From positions 1 through 64,000 of the forward strand of contig CANFHX010000011.1 of assembly GCA_947446865.1 (NCBI GenBank): a DNA stretch of 64,000 bases. The letters run 5' to 3'. Positions 44,991 to 53,584 of this stretch are shown in pieces. The stretch comes from Flavobacteriaceae bacterium. Lineage in GTDB: Bacteria > Bacteroidota > Bacteroidia > Flavobacteriales > Flavobacteriaceae. Positions within the stretch are counted from its first letter, which is position 1. Each line of letters starts with the position of its first letter. Under the pieces are notes generated by a model that searched no databases, was not told the DNA's origin, and saw only the letters and a list, made by a program, of their open reading frames with translations. The position numbers and the translations under genes are program-made.

Positions 44991-45941
44991 TTATAAGGTT
45001 CTTTTTCCAAGAAGGGTATCTATTAAAGAAGTTATTTTATATTGTATTGGAAATGCTTTTTTAGTCTTTTCTGTTAATAATTTCCATTCTAAAAGATTGT
45101 CATTTTGTAATTTTTTAAAATCTATAAATGCAAAATTATATTTTTGGAAATTTACTAACTCTTTCTGTTTTAGAAATATTTTTTTTAACAAAAATCGATA
45201 TTCCGAGAAACTTTTGGGAGTTTCTAAGCCTATAATAATTCGCTTTTTTCGAGTGATTTCTTCCATTTTATCTAAGTTTTTCATGCCAACTTGTTGGTTT
45301 TCATGAATTCGATAAGAAATTAAATTTTCAGTAGAATAATATAGAGTATTTCTAAAAGCCAATAAGGATGCAATCCATTCGTCGTGTAAGTTATCCTCCG
45401 AAAAAGGAAAAATAAAAGATTTCACTTCTTTTTTAATACAAAGTGTAGCACCTGTTACTATATTTCCATTTTTGAAAATAATATCTAAAAAATCTACCGG
45501 TTTTGGCATTTCTTTTTCAAAGAAAAAAACCGAATCCCAGATGGTTTTATTGGATAGTATTATGCCGTTATCATCAATTAAATCCGCATTTGAAAACACA
45601 CCTTCGGCAGTAGGATTTTCTTTAAAAATGGCTAGTGTTTTGGCTACTTTTTCAGTATTCCAAAGATCATCTTGATCGGCTAAAAAAATATATTCGCCAG
45701 AGCAAAGTTGGATTGCTTTTTCAAAATTTTTAGTGCTTCTTAAATTGATTTCATTTTCAATAATTACAATGCAGGGATTTGCAACTTGAAGTTCCTTTAG
45801 AATTGAAACCGTAGCATCGGTAGATTTATCGTCGCACACAATTATTTCATCTACTTTAATGGTTTGATTTAAAATAGAATTTATTTGCTGTTCAATAAAC
45901 TTAATTCCATTATACGTACAAAGTGCTACAGATAGTTTCAT
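44991..45941 (-). CDS. Family 2 glycosyltransferase
   Basis: 316 residues with GT-A motifs 'LSVALCTYNGIKFIEQQINSILNQTIKVDEIIVCDDKSTDATV', 'GEYIFLADQDDLW' (DQD) and 'HDEWIASLLAF'. Similar to rhamnosyl- or other hexosyl-transferases of O-antigen clusters. Spaced 1 bp from the gene upstream, so it is part of the same operon. Confidence 0.92.
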   Translation of the reverse strand: MKLSVALCTYNGIKFIEQQINSILNQTIKVDEIIVCDDKSTDATVSILKELQVANPCIVIIENEINLRSTKNFEKAIQLCSGEYIFLADQDDLWNTEKVAKTLAIFKENPTAEGVFSNADLIDDNGIILSNKTIWDSVFFFEKEMPKPVDFLDIIFKNGNIVTGATLCIKKEVKSFIFPFSEDNLHDEWIASLLAFRNTLYYSTENLISYRIHENQQVGMKNLDKMEEITRKKRIIIGLETPKSFSEYRFLLKKIFLKQKELVNFQKYNFAFIDFKKLQNDNLLEWKLLTEKTKKAFPIQYKITSLIDTLLGKRTL

Positions 45942-45942
45942 C

Positions 45943-46866
45943 TTATATTTCTTTGATTATTTGTTTTACTTTCAATGATTTAGAAAGTGGTGCGCCTGCC
46001 AAAAGCACTTTTAATAAATACCAGTATTTCGGTTTGAAAATAGAACTAAAAACATAGTTTATTCTTAGATAATTCAATAAAAAATAAAACGAAAGAAACC
46101 CATAATGTTTTCTTATAATGTATAATAAAGAAATTTTTAGTTCGGTTTTTATCGTGATATTTTGAGGGGTACTAGCACCGTGGTAATGAATGTATTTGGC
46201 TTCGGGAATCAAGAAACACGACTTACCCAATTTGGCTAAACGCATGCACAAATCGGTTTCTTCATAATATAAAAAGATGTTAGTATCAAATCCTCCAACG
46301 GTATTAAAATCTTCGGTTCTAACCAACATAAAACTACCTTGAACATAGTTCACTTTTATTGGATTAGTATATTCTAATTTCCGTTTTGGATATTTCTTAG
46401 GATTTGTTTTTTCTAGAAAATCACGCCCAAATAATTCTTTGGATATAGATGCGAAATGGTCAAAAGCAACCATTTGTTTCCCTGTTTCACTATACGATTG
46501 ACCACCGACCATTGCAATAGAGTTGTCTTTCTCAACCGCATTTTTTAAAATAGAAAAGCAATCGTTTAAAAATACCGTATCGTTATTTACAAAGGCAATA
46601 TATTTAGCATTTGCAAAATGAAAACCCGCCATATTTCCGCCGCCAAATCCAGTGTTGATTTTACTTCGAACTAGTTGTAAATTAGTAAACGGATGCGAAT
46701 CGCAAAAGTGTTTTAAAGCTAAATAATCTTCTTTTTCTGAACAATTATCTACCACAATAATTTGATAATTAAGGGAAGGATTTGTTTTGGAAATAATGCT
46801 ATTAATACATTCTTGAGTAAGTTTACTCGAATTGTAATTAATAATAATTGAGGCTATATCAAACAT
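45943..46866 (-). CDS. Family 2 glycosyltransferase (WbbL-like)
   Basis: About 307 residues beginning MFDIASIIINYNSSKLTQECI; motifs 'YQIIVVDNCSEKEDY', 'NTGFGGGNMAGFHFANAKYIAFVNNDTVF' and 'FLYYEETDLCMRLAKLGKSCFLIPEAKYIHYHGAST' match dTDP-rhamnosyltransferases. The ATG at 46866 is preferred to the TTG at 46887, which lies inside the upstream gene. Second gene of the minus-strand operon. Confidence 0.9.
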   Translation of the reverse strand: MFDIASIIINYNSSKLTQECINSIISKTNPSLNYQIIVVDNCSEKEDYLALKHFCDSHPFTNLQLVRSKINTGFGGGNMAGFHFANAKYIAFVNNDTVFLNDCFSILKNAVEKDNSIAMVGGQSYSETGKQMVAFDHFASISKELFGRDFLEKTNPKKYPKRKLEYTNPIKVNYVQGSFMLVRTEDFNTVGGFDTNIFLYYEETDLCMRLAKLGKSCFLIPEAKYIHYHGASTPQNITIKTELKISLLYIIRKHYGFLSFYFLLNYLRINYVFSSIFKPKYWYLLKVLLAGAPLSKSLKVKQIIKEI

Positions 46867-46879
46867 TCGAATATTTTTA

Positions 46880-47650
46880 TTAATCAATTTTTCTATACAG
46901 CATCCAAAGTTGTAAATACCTTTTGAACACCGAAAAAGAGTGAATATACGCTAAAATAAATCCCTCTTTTCCATCAAGAATTCCCAACCTAAAAATGTAC
47001 TGCCATAAAAAACGGTAAATAGGTCTGAAAATAAGATGGTAGGCATTGGGTTTAACTTTTTTATTATATAAATTTTCAGCTTGTAATTTGCTGTATAAAT
47101 TTAGTTTATCATTATAATTATCAAAATTTTTGTAGCTGTGGTGATTTAGTGCATTTTTCAAAACACCAATAGCTCCATTAGCTTTTACTTCTTCATGAAC
47201 CAAATTTCCGTTGTATTTACAGAAATTTTTATTGAAAAGTCGCACTGCTTTGTCGTTTTGCCAACCTCCAAATTGTATCTTTTTCCCCATGAAAAAGAAG
47301 TTTCTTTTTACAAAAAAAGCTACTTTAAATTTTGGATTTACTACAGTGTTTACTATTTCTTGCTCTAATTCTTTGGTGATAATTTCATCCAAATCAAAAA
47401 ACACAATCCAATCATTTTTAGCCTGACTGATAGCGAAATTTCGTTGCTCGGAGAAGTTAGTGAATTCTCTTTCTATAACTTGAACTCCTAATTTCTTAGC
47501 AAATTCAACAGTTTGATCCGTGCTTTGGGAATCTATAATGATAATTTCATCTGCAAAGGACAAACTTTGTACATATCTTTCTACATTTTCTTCTTCGTTA
47601 AAAGTAATTGCTAGGGCGCTTATTTTAGGAATAATGGTATTTTGTGACAT
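46880..47650 (-). CDS. Family 2 glycosyltransferase (WaaE/KdtX-like)
   Basis: About 256 residues: 'ISALAITFNEEENVERYVQSLSFADEIIIIDSQSTDQTVEFAKKLG', 'NDWIVFFDLDEIIT' and 'NLVHEEVKANGAIGVLKNALNHHSYKNFDNYNDKLNLY', the pattern of lipopolysaccharide-core beta-glucosyltransferases. It is a paralogue of the 48422-49159 protein. The track start (TTG, 47674) falls in a TATATTTG -7 element (47672-47679), so the ATG at 47650 is used. First gene of the operon. Confidence 0.9.
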   Translation of the reverse strand: MSQNTIIPKISALAITFNEEENVERYVQSLSFADEIIIIDSQSTDQTVEFAKKLGVQVIEREFTNFSEQRNFAISQAKNDWIVFFDLDEIITKELEQEIVNTVVNPKFKVAFFVKRNFFFMGKKIQFGGWQNDKAVRLFNKNFCKYNGNLVHEEVKANGAIGVLKNALNHHSYKNFDNYNDKLNLYSKLQAENLYNKKVKPNAYHLIFRPIYRFLWQYIFRLGILDGKEGFILAYIHSFSVFKRYLQLWMLYRKID

Positions 47651-47716
47651 ATAAATAGATGAAATATGATACAAATATAATATTTTTACACCAATAGTAT
47701 TTTCAAAATCTAAATA

Positions 47717-48430
47717 GTGTCAAGATTACCCATTTTAATGTACCATAATATTACTCTAAACGATAGCAATAGCATAGGGTTAACGCTTGCTGTATCAAAA
47801 TTTGAAGAACAATTAAAATATTTGAGAGATAAGAATTTTCATACTTGCTTTGTATCTGATTTGATTGATAAAACAATTATTACACATAAATCGGTTGTAG
47901 TAACTTTTGATGATGTAACCGAAAATCAATTACTTTTTGCACTTCCATTATTGAAAAAATACAATATTAAGGCTACCTTTTTTATTCCTTTTTCGTATGT
48001 TGGAAAGGCAGATTTATGGAATGAAGGAAGCGAAAAAATAATGACCGTAGACCAATTGAAATCCCTTGATACGGAAATTATTGAACTTGCTCACCATTCG
48101 TATTATCATCGAAAATACAGCACTTTAACTCCTATAGAAATTCAAGAGGATTTGGATAAAAGTTTCGAATTTATTTCTGCAAATGAATTAAAAGTTACTC
48201 CCGCAATAGCCTATCCCTATGGAAATTATCCTAAAAAGGGAATTACCAAAGAAGTTTTCTTTCAAATTTTAGAAAAGAATAATATTCAAATGGCTTTCCG
48301 AATTGGAAATAGAGTAAATAAATTTCCGTTTAAAAATAAATTTGAAGTGCAACGAATCGATATCAAAGGAGAAGACAGTTTGTTTGCCTTTAAATGGAAG
48401 TTACGCTTAGGGAAACTGCGATTATTTTAA
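47717..48430 (+). CDS. Polysaccharide deacetylase family protein
   Basis: 237 residues beginning with a GTG: 'LPILMYHNITLNDSNSIGLTLAVSKFEEQLKYLRDKNF', 'VVVTFDDVTENQLLFALPLLKKYNIKATFFIPFSYVG' (the TFDD metal-binding motif), 'LAHHSYYHRKYSTLTPIEIQEDLDKS' (H..S..H type motif) and 'AIAYPYGNY'. Probable N-acetyl-sugar deacetylase (NodB-like). Its 3' end overlaps the convergent glycosyltransferase gene by 9 bp. Confidence 0.92.
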   Translation: MSRLPILMYHNITLNDSNSIGLTLAVSKFEEQLKYLRDKNFHTCFVSDLIDKTIITHKSVVVTFDDVTENQLLFALPLLKKYNIKATFFIPFSYVGKADLWNEGSEKIMTVDQLKSLDTEIIELAHHSYYHRKYSTLTPIEIQEDLDKSFEFISANELKVTPAIAYPYGNYPKKGITKEVFFQILEKNNIQMAFRIGNRVNKFPFKNKFEVQRIDIKGEDSLFAFKWKLRLGKLRLF

Positions 48431-49159
48431 ACCTTTATCAATCAAAATCATCTTCACATATCTGGAGAAAACGCCATAAGCATCAATAGATGCAACGGCT
48501 AAACCGGGAATGCCATCCATGAATCCTCTTCGGATTATGTAGGTGTGAAAAAATCTATAAAAAGGTTTGAAAACTAAATGAAAATAATTGGCCGATTTGT
48601 TTCTGTCTTTAGCCATTTTTGCCTGAAACCAAGCGTAAGAATCTTTCTTTTTGATATAATGAAACAACCCTTTGTAGGTGTAATGAATCATGAAATTGTG
48701 CAACAAACCAACCGTTCCAGGATGGATTAATTTTTCGTGGACCAATCCTTCAAAATGAATATCAGTATTCTTTACCAACCGAACTACTTTATTTTCAGTA
48801 TGGTATAAAAAACGATTCATGTAAAAATGTGGAAACTTAATCTTATAAGCATCGTGCTTCGGATTATTTATGGTTTCCAAAATTTCGAATTTCAATTTTT
48901 GGGTAACTCGTTCGTCGGCATCAACAAATAAAATCCAATCGGAAGTGGCATGTTTTATGGCTTCGTTTTTTTGATTGGAAAAATTATCAAACTTGCGTTG
49001 TAGGATTTCACAATTAAATTTTTGAGCAATTTCAACAGTGTTATCGGTACTAAAAGAATCAATAAGAATAATCTGATTTGCAAAAGAAACCGATTGCAAA
49101 CAGTCCTGAATGTAGTCTTTTTCGTTATAAGCAGGAATTATTACTGTGATGGTTTGCAT
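48422..49159 (-). CDS. Family 2 glycosyltransferase (WaaE/KdtX-like)
   Basis: 245 residues: 'ITVIIPAYNEKDYIQDCLQSVSFANQIILIDSFSTDNTVEIAQKF', 'DWILFVDADERVT' (DAD), 'GLVHEKLIHPGTVGLLHNFMIHYTYKGLFHYIKKKDSY'. Clear paralogue of the 46880-47650 protein. Promoter TAAGTTTG (49177-49184) on the minus strand gives a leader of about 14 nt. Confidence 0.92.
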   Translation of the reverse strand: MQTITVIIPAYNEKDYIQDCLQSVSFANQIILIDSFSTDNTVEIAQKFNCEILQRKFDNFSNQKNEAIKHATSDWILFVDADERVTQKLKFEILETINNPKHDAYKIKFPHFYMNRFLYHTENKVVRLVKNTDIHFEGLVHEKLIHPGTVGLLHNFMIHYTYKGLFHYIKKKDSYAWFQAKMAKDRNKSANYFHLVFKPFYRFFHTYIIRRGFMDGIPGLAVASIDAYGVFSRYVKMILIDKGLK

Positions 49160-49176
49160 AGTCTAATTGTAGAGTT

Positions 49177-49204
49177 CAAACTTAAAAAAAATATTTTATC
49201 TTTG
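49177..49204. promoter_or_regulatory. Back-to-back promoters of two glycosyltransferase genes
   Basis: TAAGTTTG on the minus strand (49177-49184) and TATCTTTG on the plus strand (49197-49204) are -7 elements only 12 bp apart, so the upstream elements of each promoter lie inside the other. The two genes cannot easily be transcribed at the same moment. Confidence 0.6.
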
Positions 49205-49211
49205 CAACGCA

Positions 49212-50030
49212 ATGAAGAAAGATATTTCAGTTATTATAAGCACCTATAATTCGCCCGAATGGTTGAAAAAAGTGCTTTATGGATACAATACCCAAACCTA
49301 TAGAAATTTTGAAGTAATCATTGCCGACGATGGTTCGGACGAAAGAACCAAAAACTGCATTGCTGAAATTCATAAGGAGGTTTTTTTTCCAATAATTCAT
49401 GTTTGGCATGAAGATAATGGCTTTCAAAAAACAATCATTCTCAACAAAGCCATTCTTGCCACTACTACCGATTATATTTTGATGACCGATGGCGATTGTA
49501 TTCCTCGAGAAGATTTTATTGAACAACACATTAAGCAACGCGAAGAGGGGTATTTTTTATCTGGAGGATATTATAAATTACCAATGGATTTATCGGAAAA
49601 TATTACCAAAGAAGATATTTATTCGGGTAAATGTTTTGATATCAAATGGTTGAAAAACAACGGAATTAATTGTTCTTTTAAAAATAGTAAGTTTATTCCT
49701 AACGGATTGCGAAGTTCGTTATTAAACTCTATTACACCTACTACTGCTAGTTGGAACGGACATAATGCATCAGGTTGGAAAAAAGATTTTTTTGCTGTAA
49801 ATGGCTTTGACGAACGCATGCAATATGGTGGAGAAGATCGTGAATTTGGAGAACGATTATTGAATCTTGGCATCCAAACCAAACAAATAAGATATTCCAC
49901 TGTTTGTATTCACTTAGATCATGCTCGTGGCTACGTTAAGCCCGATATGATTGAAAAAAACTTGCAAATCCGTAAAGAAACCAAAGATTTAAAAAGCACT
50001 TGGACCGATTTTGGGATAGTGAAAAAGTAA
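49212..50030 (+). CDS. Family 2 glycosyltransferase with galactosyltransferase-like C-terminus
   Basis: 272 residues: 'ISVIISTYNSPEWLKKVLYGYNTQTYRNFEVIIADDGSDERTKN', 'DYILMTDGDCIPREDFI' (DGD) and 'ASGWKKDFFAVNGFDERMQYGGEDREFGERLLNLGI', as in chondroitin-synthase-like and galactosyltransferase enzymes. The ATG lies about 8 nt after the -7 element, so the leader is almost absent. It is the only gene of its transcript. Confidence 0.9.
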   Translation: MKKDISVIISTYNSPEWLKKVLYGYNTQTYRNFEVIIADDGSDERTKNCIAEIHKEVFFPIIHVWHEDNGFQKTIILNKAILATTTDYILMTDGDCIPREDFIEQHIKQREEGYFLSGGYYKLPMDLSENITKEDIYSGKCFDIKWLKNNGINCSFKNSKFIPNGLRSSLLNSITPTTASWNGHNASGWKKDFFAVNGFDERMQYGGEDREFGERLLNLGIQTKQIRYSTVCIHLDHARGYVKPDMIEKNLQIRKETKDLKSTWTDFGIVKK

Positions 50031-50050
50031 TTTTTAAATAGATTTTTTTT

Positions 50051-50113
50051 ACCATTAAGATATTAAGGTTCATTAAGTAATTTCTGCTTAATGAAACTTA
50101 ATTCCTTAATGGT
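50051..50113. repeat. CATTAAG-unit hairpin between convergent genes
   Basis: ACCATTAAG..ATTAAG.TTCATTAAG and CTTAATGAA.CTTAAT..CTTAATGGT pair almost fully around a short loop, with an internal 'CATTAAG' repetition in each arm. It may act as a terminator for the convergent genes on either side; the type is one I recognise from Bacteroidota spacers. Confidence 0.7.
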
Positions 50114-50130
50114 TTAATTTTTTTTAAATA

Positions 50131-51201
50131 TTAATTTAATTGTAAGTTATCTTTCAAAAAGGAATCCAGTTCAGGTAAAATCATTTCTGGAGTTAATTTC
50201 AAATACAATTCCCTCGGATTTCTCTCAATTTCTTTGTTTTGCTCATAAGACAATTCCGAAATGGCATTGGGTAAAAAATCCAATAAATGAACCGATTTAT
50301 GGAATTTTCCATCTTCAAAACTACTCCAATCGTCCTTGTTGATGTAGGGTGAAAATAGGGTGAAGGTTGGTTTGTTTAATGCTTTGGCAATATGAACAGT
50401 TCCTCCTTCATTAGAAACCAAAACCGCGCATTGGTTCATCAATACTGCAAAATCCCGAATGCTTGGCGCATAAATATCCAAAATGATATTGGATTTATTT
50501 TGACATAAAGCATAAATTTTATCGGCTTCTTCTTTCTGATTTGGAGCATAATTAAAAAGCAAATAACAATCAAAAGTACTGGCAATATGGTCTATAATTT
50601 GAGCAATATATTCATAAGGCATTGATTTTTGAGGCGTGCTTCCTAAGATGCCGAGCATGATTATTTTTTTGTCTTGGTACTTCTCTGGAACTCGAAATTG
50701 CTTTTCTTCTTCCGTAAGGAAAATTGTAGGTTCGTAGTTTATATTTTCAAAAGTATCCACCTGTTGCAATAAATGAATGCGATCTTCAATGGCTTTTCCA
50801 CAAATTTGAGTCTTTGTTTCTAAAATCCCAACAGGGTGGGTGTAATAGCCTAAATTTCCAATTTTCTTGCGACTTTTATGTCCCACGGTTTGGGTTGCTC
50901 CTCCAAATTTACAAATCAATCTGCTTTGTAATTTAGAATACGGATCAAAAATAATATCATATTTTTCGCGACGAACTTGGAAAATCATTTTAATTAAATT
51001 GCCGAATTTCTTCAACTCTTTTTCGTTGATAGAAATGATTTTATCAATATTTGGATTGTTCTGAACCACCCCATGAGTAAAGTCGTAAGCCATTAAATGC
51101 ACTTCGCTATCTGGGTATTTTGCTTTGTAATTATTTGCAATAACCGAACTGATGAGTACATCGCCAATTCGTTTGTTTTGTATGATTAAAATTTTCTTCA
51201 T
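50131..51201 (-). CDS. Family 9 glycosyltransferase (heptosyltransferase-like)
   Basis: 356 residues: 'ILIIQNKRIGDVLISSVIANNYKAKYPDSEVHLMAYDF' (the family's 'K..RIGDVL' N-terminus), 'IIMLGILGSTPQKSMPYEYIAQIIDHI' and 'AVLVSNEGGTVHIAKALNKPTFTLFSPY'. It should add heptose or a related sugar to the LPS inner core. Divergent from the Kdo-kinase-like gene with 64 bp between. Confidence 0.92.
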   Translation of the reverse strand: MKKILIIQNKRIGDVLISSVIANNYKAKYPDSEVHLMAYDFTHGVVQNNPNIDKIISINEKELKKFGNLIKMIFQVRREKYDIIFDPYSKLQSRLICKFGGATQTVGHKSRKKIGNLGYYTHPVGILETKTQICGKAIEDRIHLLQQVDTFENINYEPTIFLTEEEKQFRVPEKYQDKKIIMLGILGSTPQKSMPYEYIAQIIDHIASTFDCYLLFNYAPNQKEEADKIYALCQNKSNIILDIYAPSIRDFAVLMNQCAVLVSNEGGTVHIAKALNKPTFTLFSPYINKDDWSSFEDGKFHKSVHLLDFLPNAISELSYEQNKEIERNPRELYLKLTPEMILPELDSFLKDNLQLN

Positions 51202-51265
51202 AAAAGTAATTCTTGGTGCAAAGTACTATTTTTTATACTTTTAACCCAAATAAAAGAGAAACATT

Positions 51266-52021
51266 GTGCGAATTACCATTCATCCAAAATATAAAAATCA
51301 AGAAGAGGCTATTCTTCAATTAGTTAAAACTTTTTTTGGCGAAGGGGATTTGGTTGTGAAAGGTTCGCGCAATACCATAAAAACTAACTTTCTGGGAACG
51401 GAAAAGGTAAGTATCAAGTTTTTTCAGAAACCTGGATTTTTTAAATCGCTTATTTATTCTTTTTTTAGAAGTACCAAGGCCAAACGATCGTTTGATTATG
51501 CCAATTATTTATTGGATCATGCTATTCCAACTCCATTTCCTGTTGCTTTTATTGAAGAACAAAGTCCTTTAGGATTGCTAGGAGAGAGTTTCTATATCTG
51601 CCAACAACTGGATTATGATTTTACGATTAGGGAGTTAATTCACGATCCGTTATTTCCAGAACGAAAGGAAATTTTAGAGCAATTCACCGAATTTACTTTT
51701 AAAATGCACGAAGCAAATGTCAATTTTCTAGACCATTCTCCAGGAAATACTTTAATTGTAAACAAAGGCAATAGTCAATATGATTTTTTTCTAGTGGATT
51801 TAAACCGCATGAAATTTGAAAATTTATCTATAGAACAACGAATGGATAATTTCAAAAAAATGTGGTTGTCTAAATTAATGGTTCCAATTATTGCTAAAAA
51901 ATATGCAAAATTATGTAATGAATCCGAAGATAAATTGTTATCCATTTTAATGGAAAAATCCCAACATTTTAAAAGAAAAACGGCAAGGAAAAAGTATTTA
52001 AAGCGGAGATTAGGGAAGTAG
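51266..52021 (+). CDS. Kdo-kinase-like (lipopolysaccharide kinase, InaA family) protein
   Basis: 251 residues with a kinase fold: 'LVVKGSRNTIKTNFLGTEKVSIKFFQKPG' (nucleotide-binding strand and Lys), 'HEANVNFLDHSPGNTLIV' (catalytic Asp and Asn) and 'FFLVDLNRMKFE' (metal-binding Asp). It probably phosphorylates Kdo of the LPS core, as KdkA does in bacteria with one Kdo. GTG start. Its neighbours are the heptosyltransferase and other LPS genes. Confidence 0.88.
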   Translation: MRITIHPKYKNQEEAILQLVKTFFGEGDLVVKGSRNTIKTNFLGTEKVSIKFFQKPGFFKSLIYSFFRSTKAKRSFDYANYLLDHAIPTPFPVAFIEEQSPLGLLGESFYICQQLDYDFTIRELIHDPLFPERKEILEQFTEFTFKMHEANVNFLDHSPGNTLIVNKGNSQYDFFLVDLNRMKFENLSIEQRMDNFKKMWLSKLMVPIIAKKYAKLCNESEDKLLSILMEKSQHFKRKTARKKYLKRRLGK

Positions 52022-52097
52022 TTTTCAGAAAGCAGATTTCAGAAAGCAGATTTTAGAAGAAAAATCATCTAAAATCTGCTTTCTGCATTCTAAATTC
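52021..52097. repeat. GAAAGCAGATTTT-unit repeat with 17-bp perfect palindrome
   Basis: Units of 'cagaaagcagattt' are followed by a perfect inverted repeat, AGAAAGCAGATTTTAGA (52041-52057) and TCTAAAATCTGCTTTCT (52068-52084). It lies between the convergent kinase and dapD genes. Confidence 0.8.
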
Positions 52098-52913
52098 TTA
52101 AACAGCCACATCGTACTCTCTTAAAGCATCATTTAAAGATGTCTTTAAGTCGGTGGAAGGTTTGCGTTGTCCGATGATTAAAGCGCAAGGAACTTGAAAA
52201 TCTCCTGCGGCAAATTTCTTAGTATAACTTCCAGGAATTACCACCGAACGAGCCGGCACATATCCTTTATATTCAATAGGTTCACTTCCGGTAACGTCAA
52301 TAATTTTAGTAGAGGCTGTAAGGCAAACATTGGCGCCAAGAACGGCTTCTTTTTCAATGCGAACACCTTCCACTACGATACATCTGGAGCCAATAAACGC
52401 ACCGTCTTCAATGATTACTGGAGCCGCTTGTAATGGTTCAAGAACACCACCGATACCAACACCACCAGATAAATGTACGTTTTTACCAATTTGAGCACAA
52501 CTTCCTACGGTTGCCCAGGTGTCTACCATCGTTCCTTCGTCTACATAAGCACCAATATTTACATAACTAGGCATTAAAATCACTCCTTTAGAAATATAGG
52601 CACCATAACGAGCAACGGCTGGAGGAACTACTCGAATTCCTTTTTCGGCATAGCCTGTTTTCAATAGCATTTTATCATGGTATTCAAAAATGCCTACTTC
52701 ATGAGTTTCCATTTTTTGAATAGGAAAATACATAACCACTGCTTTCTTTACCCATTCGTTAACCTGCCAACCTTTCTCTGTTGGTTCAGCAACTCGTAAA
52801 GTACCATTGTCTAAAGCGTAAATAACTTCTTTAATGGCGTTTATGGTAGTTTCTTCTTTAAGTAATTCTCGGTTTTCCCAAGCCTTTTCTATGGTAGGTT
52901 GTAAATGAATCAT
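52098..52913 (-). CDS. dapD: Tetrahydrodipicolinate N-succinyltransferase
   Basis: Succinylates tetrahydrodipicolinate in lysine and diaminopimelate synthesis. 271 residues; hexapeptide-repeat beta helix in the C-terminal half ('AYISKGVILMPSYVNIGAYVDEGTMVDTWATVGSCAQIGKNVHLSGGVGIGGVLEPLQAAPVIIEDGAFIGSRC'). The length fits E. coli DapD (274). Housekeeping gene. Confidence 0.95.
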   Translation of the reverse strand: MIHLQPTIEKAWENRELLKEETTINAIKEVIYALDNGTLRVAEPTEKGWQVNEWVKKAVVMYFPIQKMETHEVGIFEYHDKMLLKTGYAEKGIRVVPPAVARYGAYISKGVILMPSYVNIGAYVDEGTMVDTWATVGSCAQIGKNVHLSGGVGIGGVLEPLQAAPVIIEDGAFIGSRCIVVEGVRIEKEAVLGANVCLTASTKIIDVTGSEPIEYKGYVPARSVVIPGSYTKKFAAGDFQVPCALIIGQRKPSTDLKTSLNDALREYDVAV

Positions 52914-53007
52914 GGTTTATATTTTTCACAAAGATAGGATTTTTAACCAAAATCAAAACCCAAATTGACTCGAAAATGTTATATATTTGTATTTTAAAAT
53001 TTTGATT

Positions 53008-53247
53008 ATGGAAGTAATTAGATTAGAATTTCAGCCCCAAATTAAAGACAAAATCTTAGAGTTTTTAAATTCTTTTTCATCAGAGGAATTGAAAATTGTT
53101 AGGGAAGACCCTTTTTTTGAAGAAAATAAAAAAAAGTTGGAGGCTTCATTAGAAAAAATCAATAATGGAACTGCAAAACTTTATACGTTGGAGGAGTTAG
53201 ATGAAATTTTAGAAGAAACTATTTCAAAGCATGAAAATAAAATTTGA
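53008..53247 (+). CDS. Antitoxin-like protein, copy 1
   Basis: About 79 residues beginning MEVIRLEFQPQIKDKILEFLNSF; mostly acidic helix ('FFEENKKKLEASLEKINNGTAKLYTLEELDEILEETISKHENKI'), whose 'KINNGTAKLYTLEELDE' segment is typical of antitoxins paired with RelE-like toxins. The ATG at 53008 is chosen, as the TATATTTG -7 element lies about 25 bp upstream. It overlaps the toxin gene by 17 bp. Confidence 0.78.
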   Translation: MEVIRLEFQPQIKDKILEFLNSFSSEELKIVREDPFFEENKKKLEASLEKINNGTAKLYTLEELDEILEETISKHENKI

Positions 53248-53512
53248 AGAAGAATTTTTACTTTCTTTAAAAGATCAAGTTCATTTTATTTCTAAAGATA
53301 AGCCACGAGCAGCAAGAAAATTTAAATCGGATTTGATAAAGAATTTACAGAAAGATTTAAAACAGCCATTTCATTATAAGAAATCCATTTATTTCAACGA
53401 CGAAAACATAAGAGATTATGTATTTAAAGGATATGTTTCCGTGTATAAGATTGATGTAAAAAACAATCTAATTATTGTCTTCGGATTTATTAAATACAAA
53501 CAATCTTTGTAG
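53231..53512 (+). CDS. RelE-like toxin, copy 1
   Basis: 93 residues: 'LLSLKDQVHFISKDKPRAARKFKSDLIKNLQKDLKQPFHYKKSIYFNDENIRDYVFKGYVSVYKIDVKNNLIIVFGFIKYKQSL', a short RelE/ParE-type fold. Intact and coupled to the antitoxin. It is followed by a near-identical second copy of the operon whose toxin is interrupted by a stop codon. Confidence 0.85.
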   Translation: MKIKFEEEFLLSLKDQVHFISKDKPRAARKFKSDLIKNLQKDLKQPFHYKKSIYFNDENIRDYVFKGYVSVYKIDVKNNLIIVFGFIKYKQSL

Positions 53513-53584
53513 ACATAGTTTACGGAACAACAAGACTCCTATCGACCCTAAAATAGTATATATTTGTACATTAAAATTTTGATT

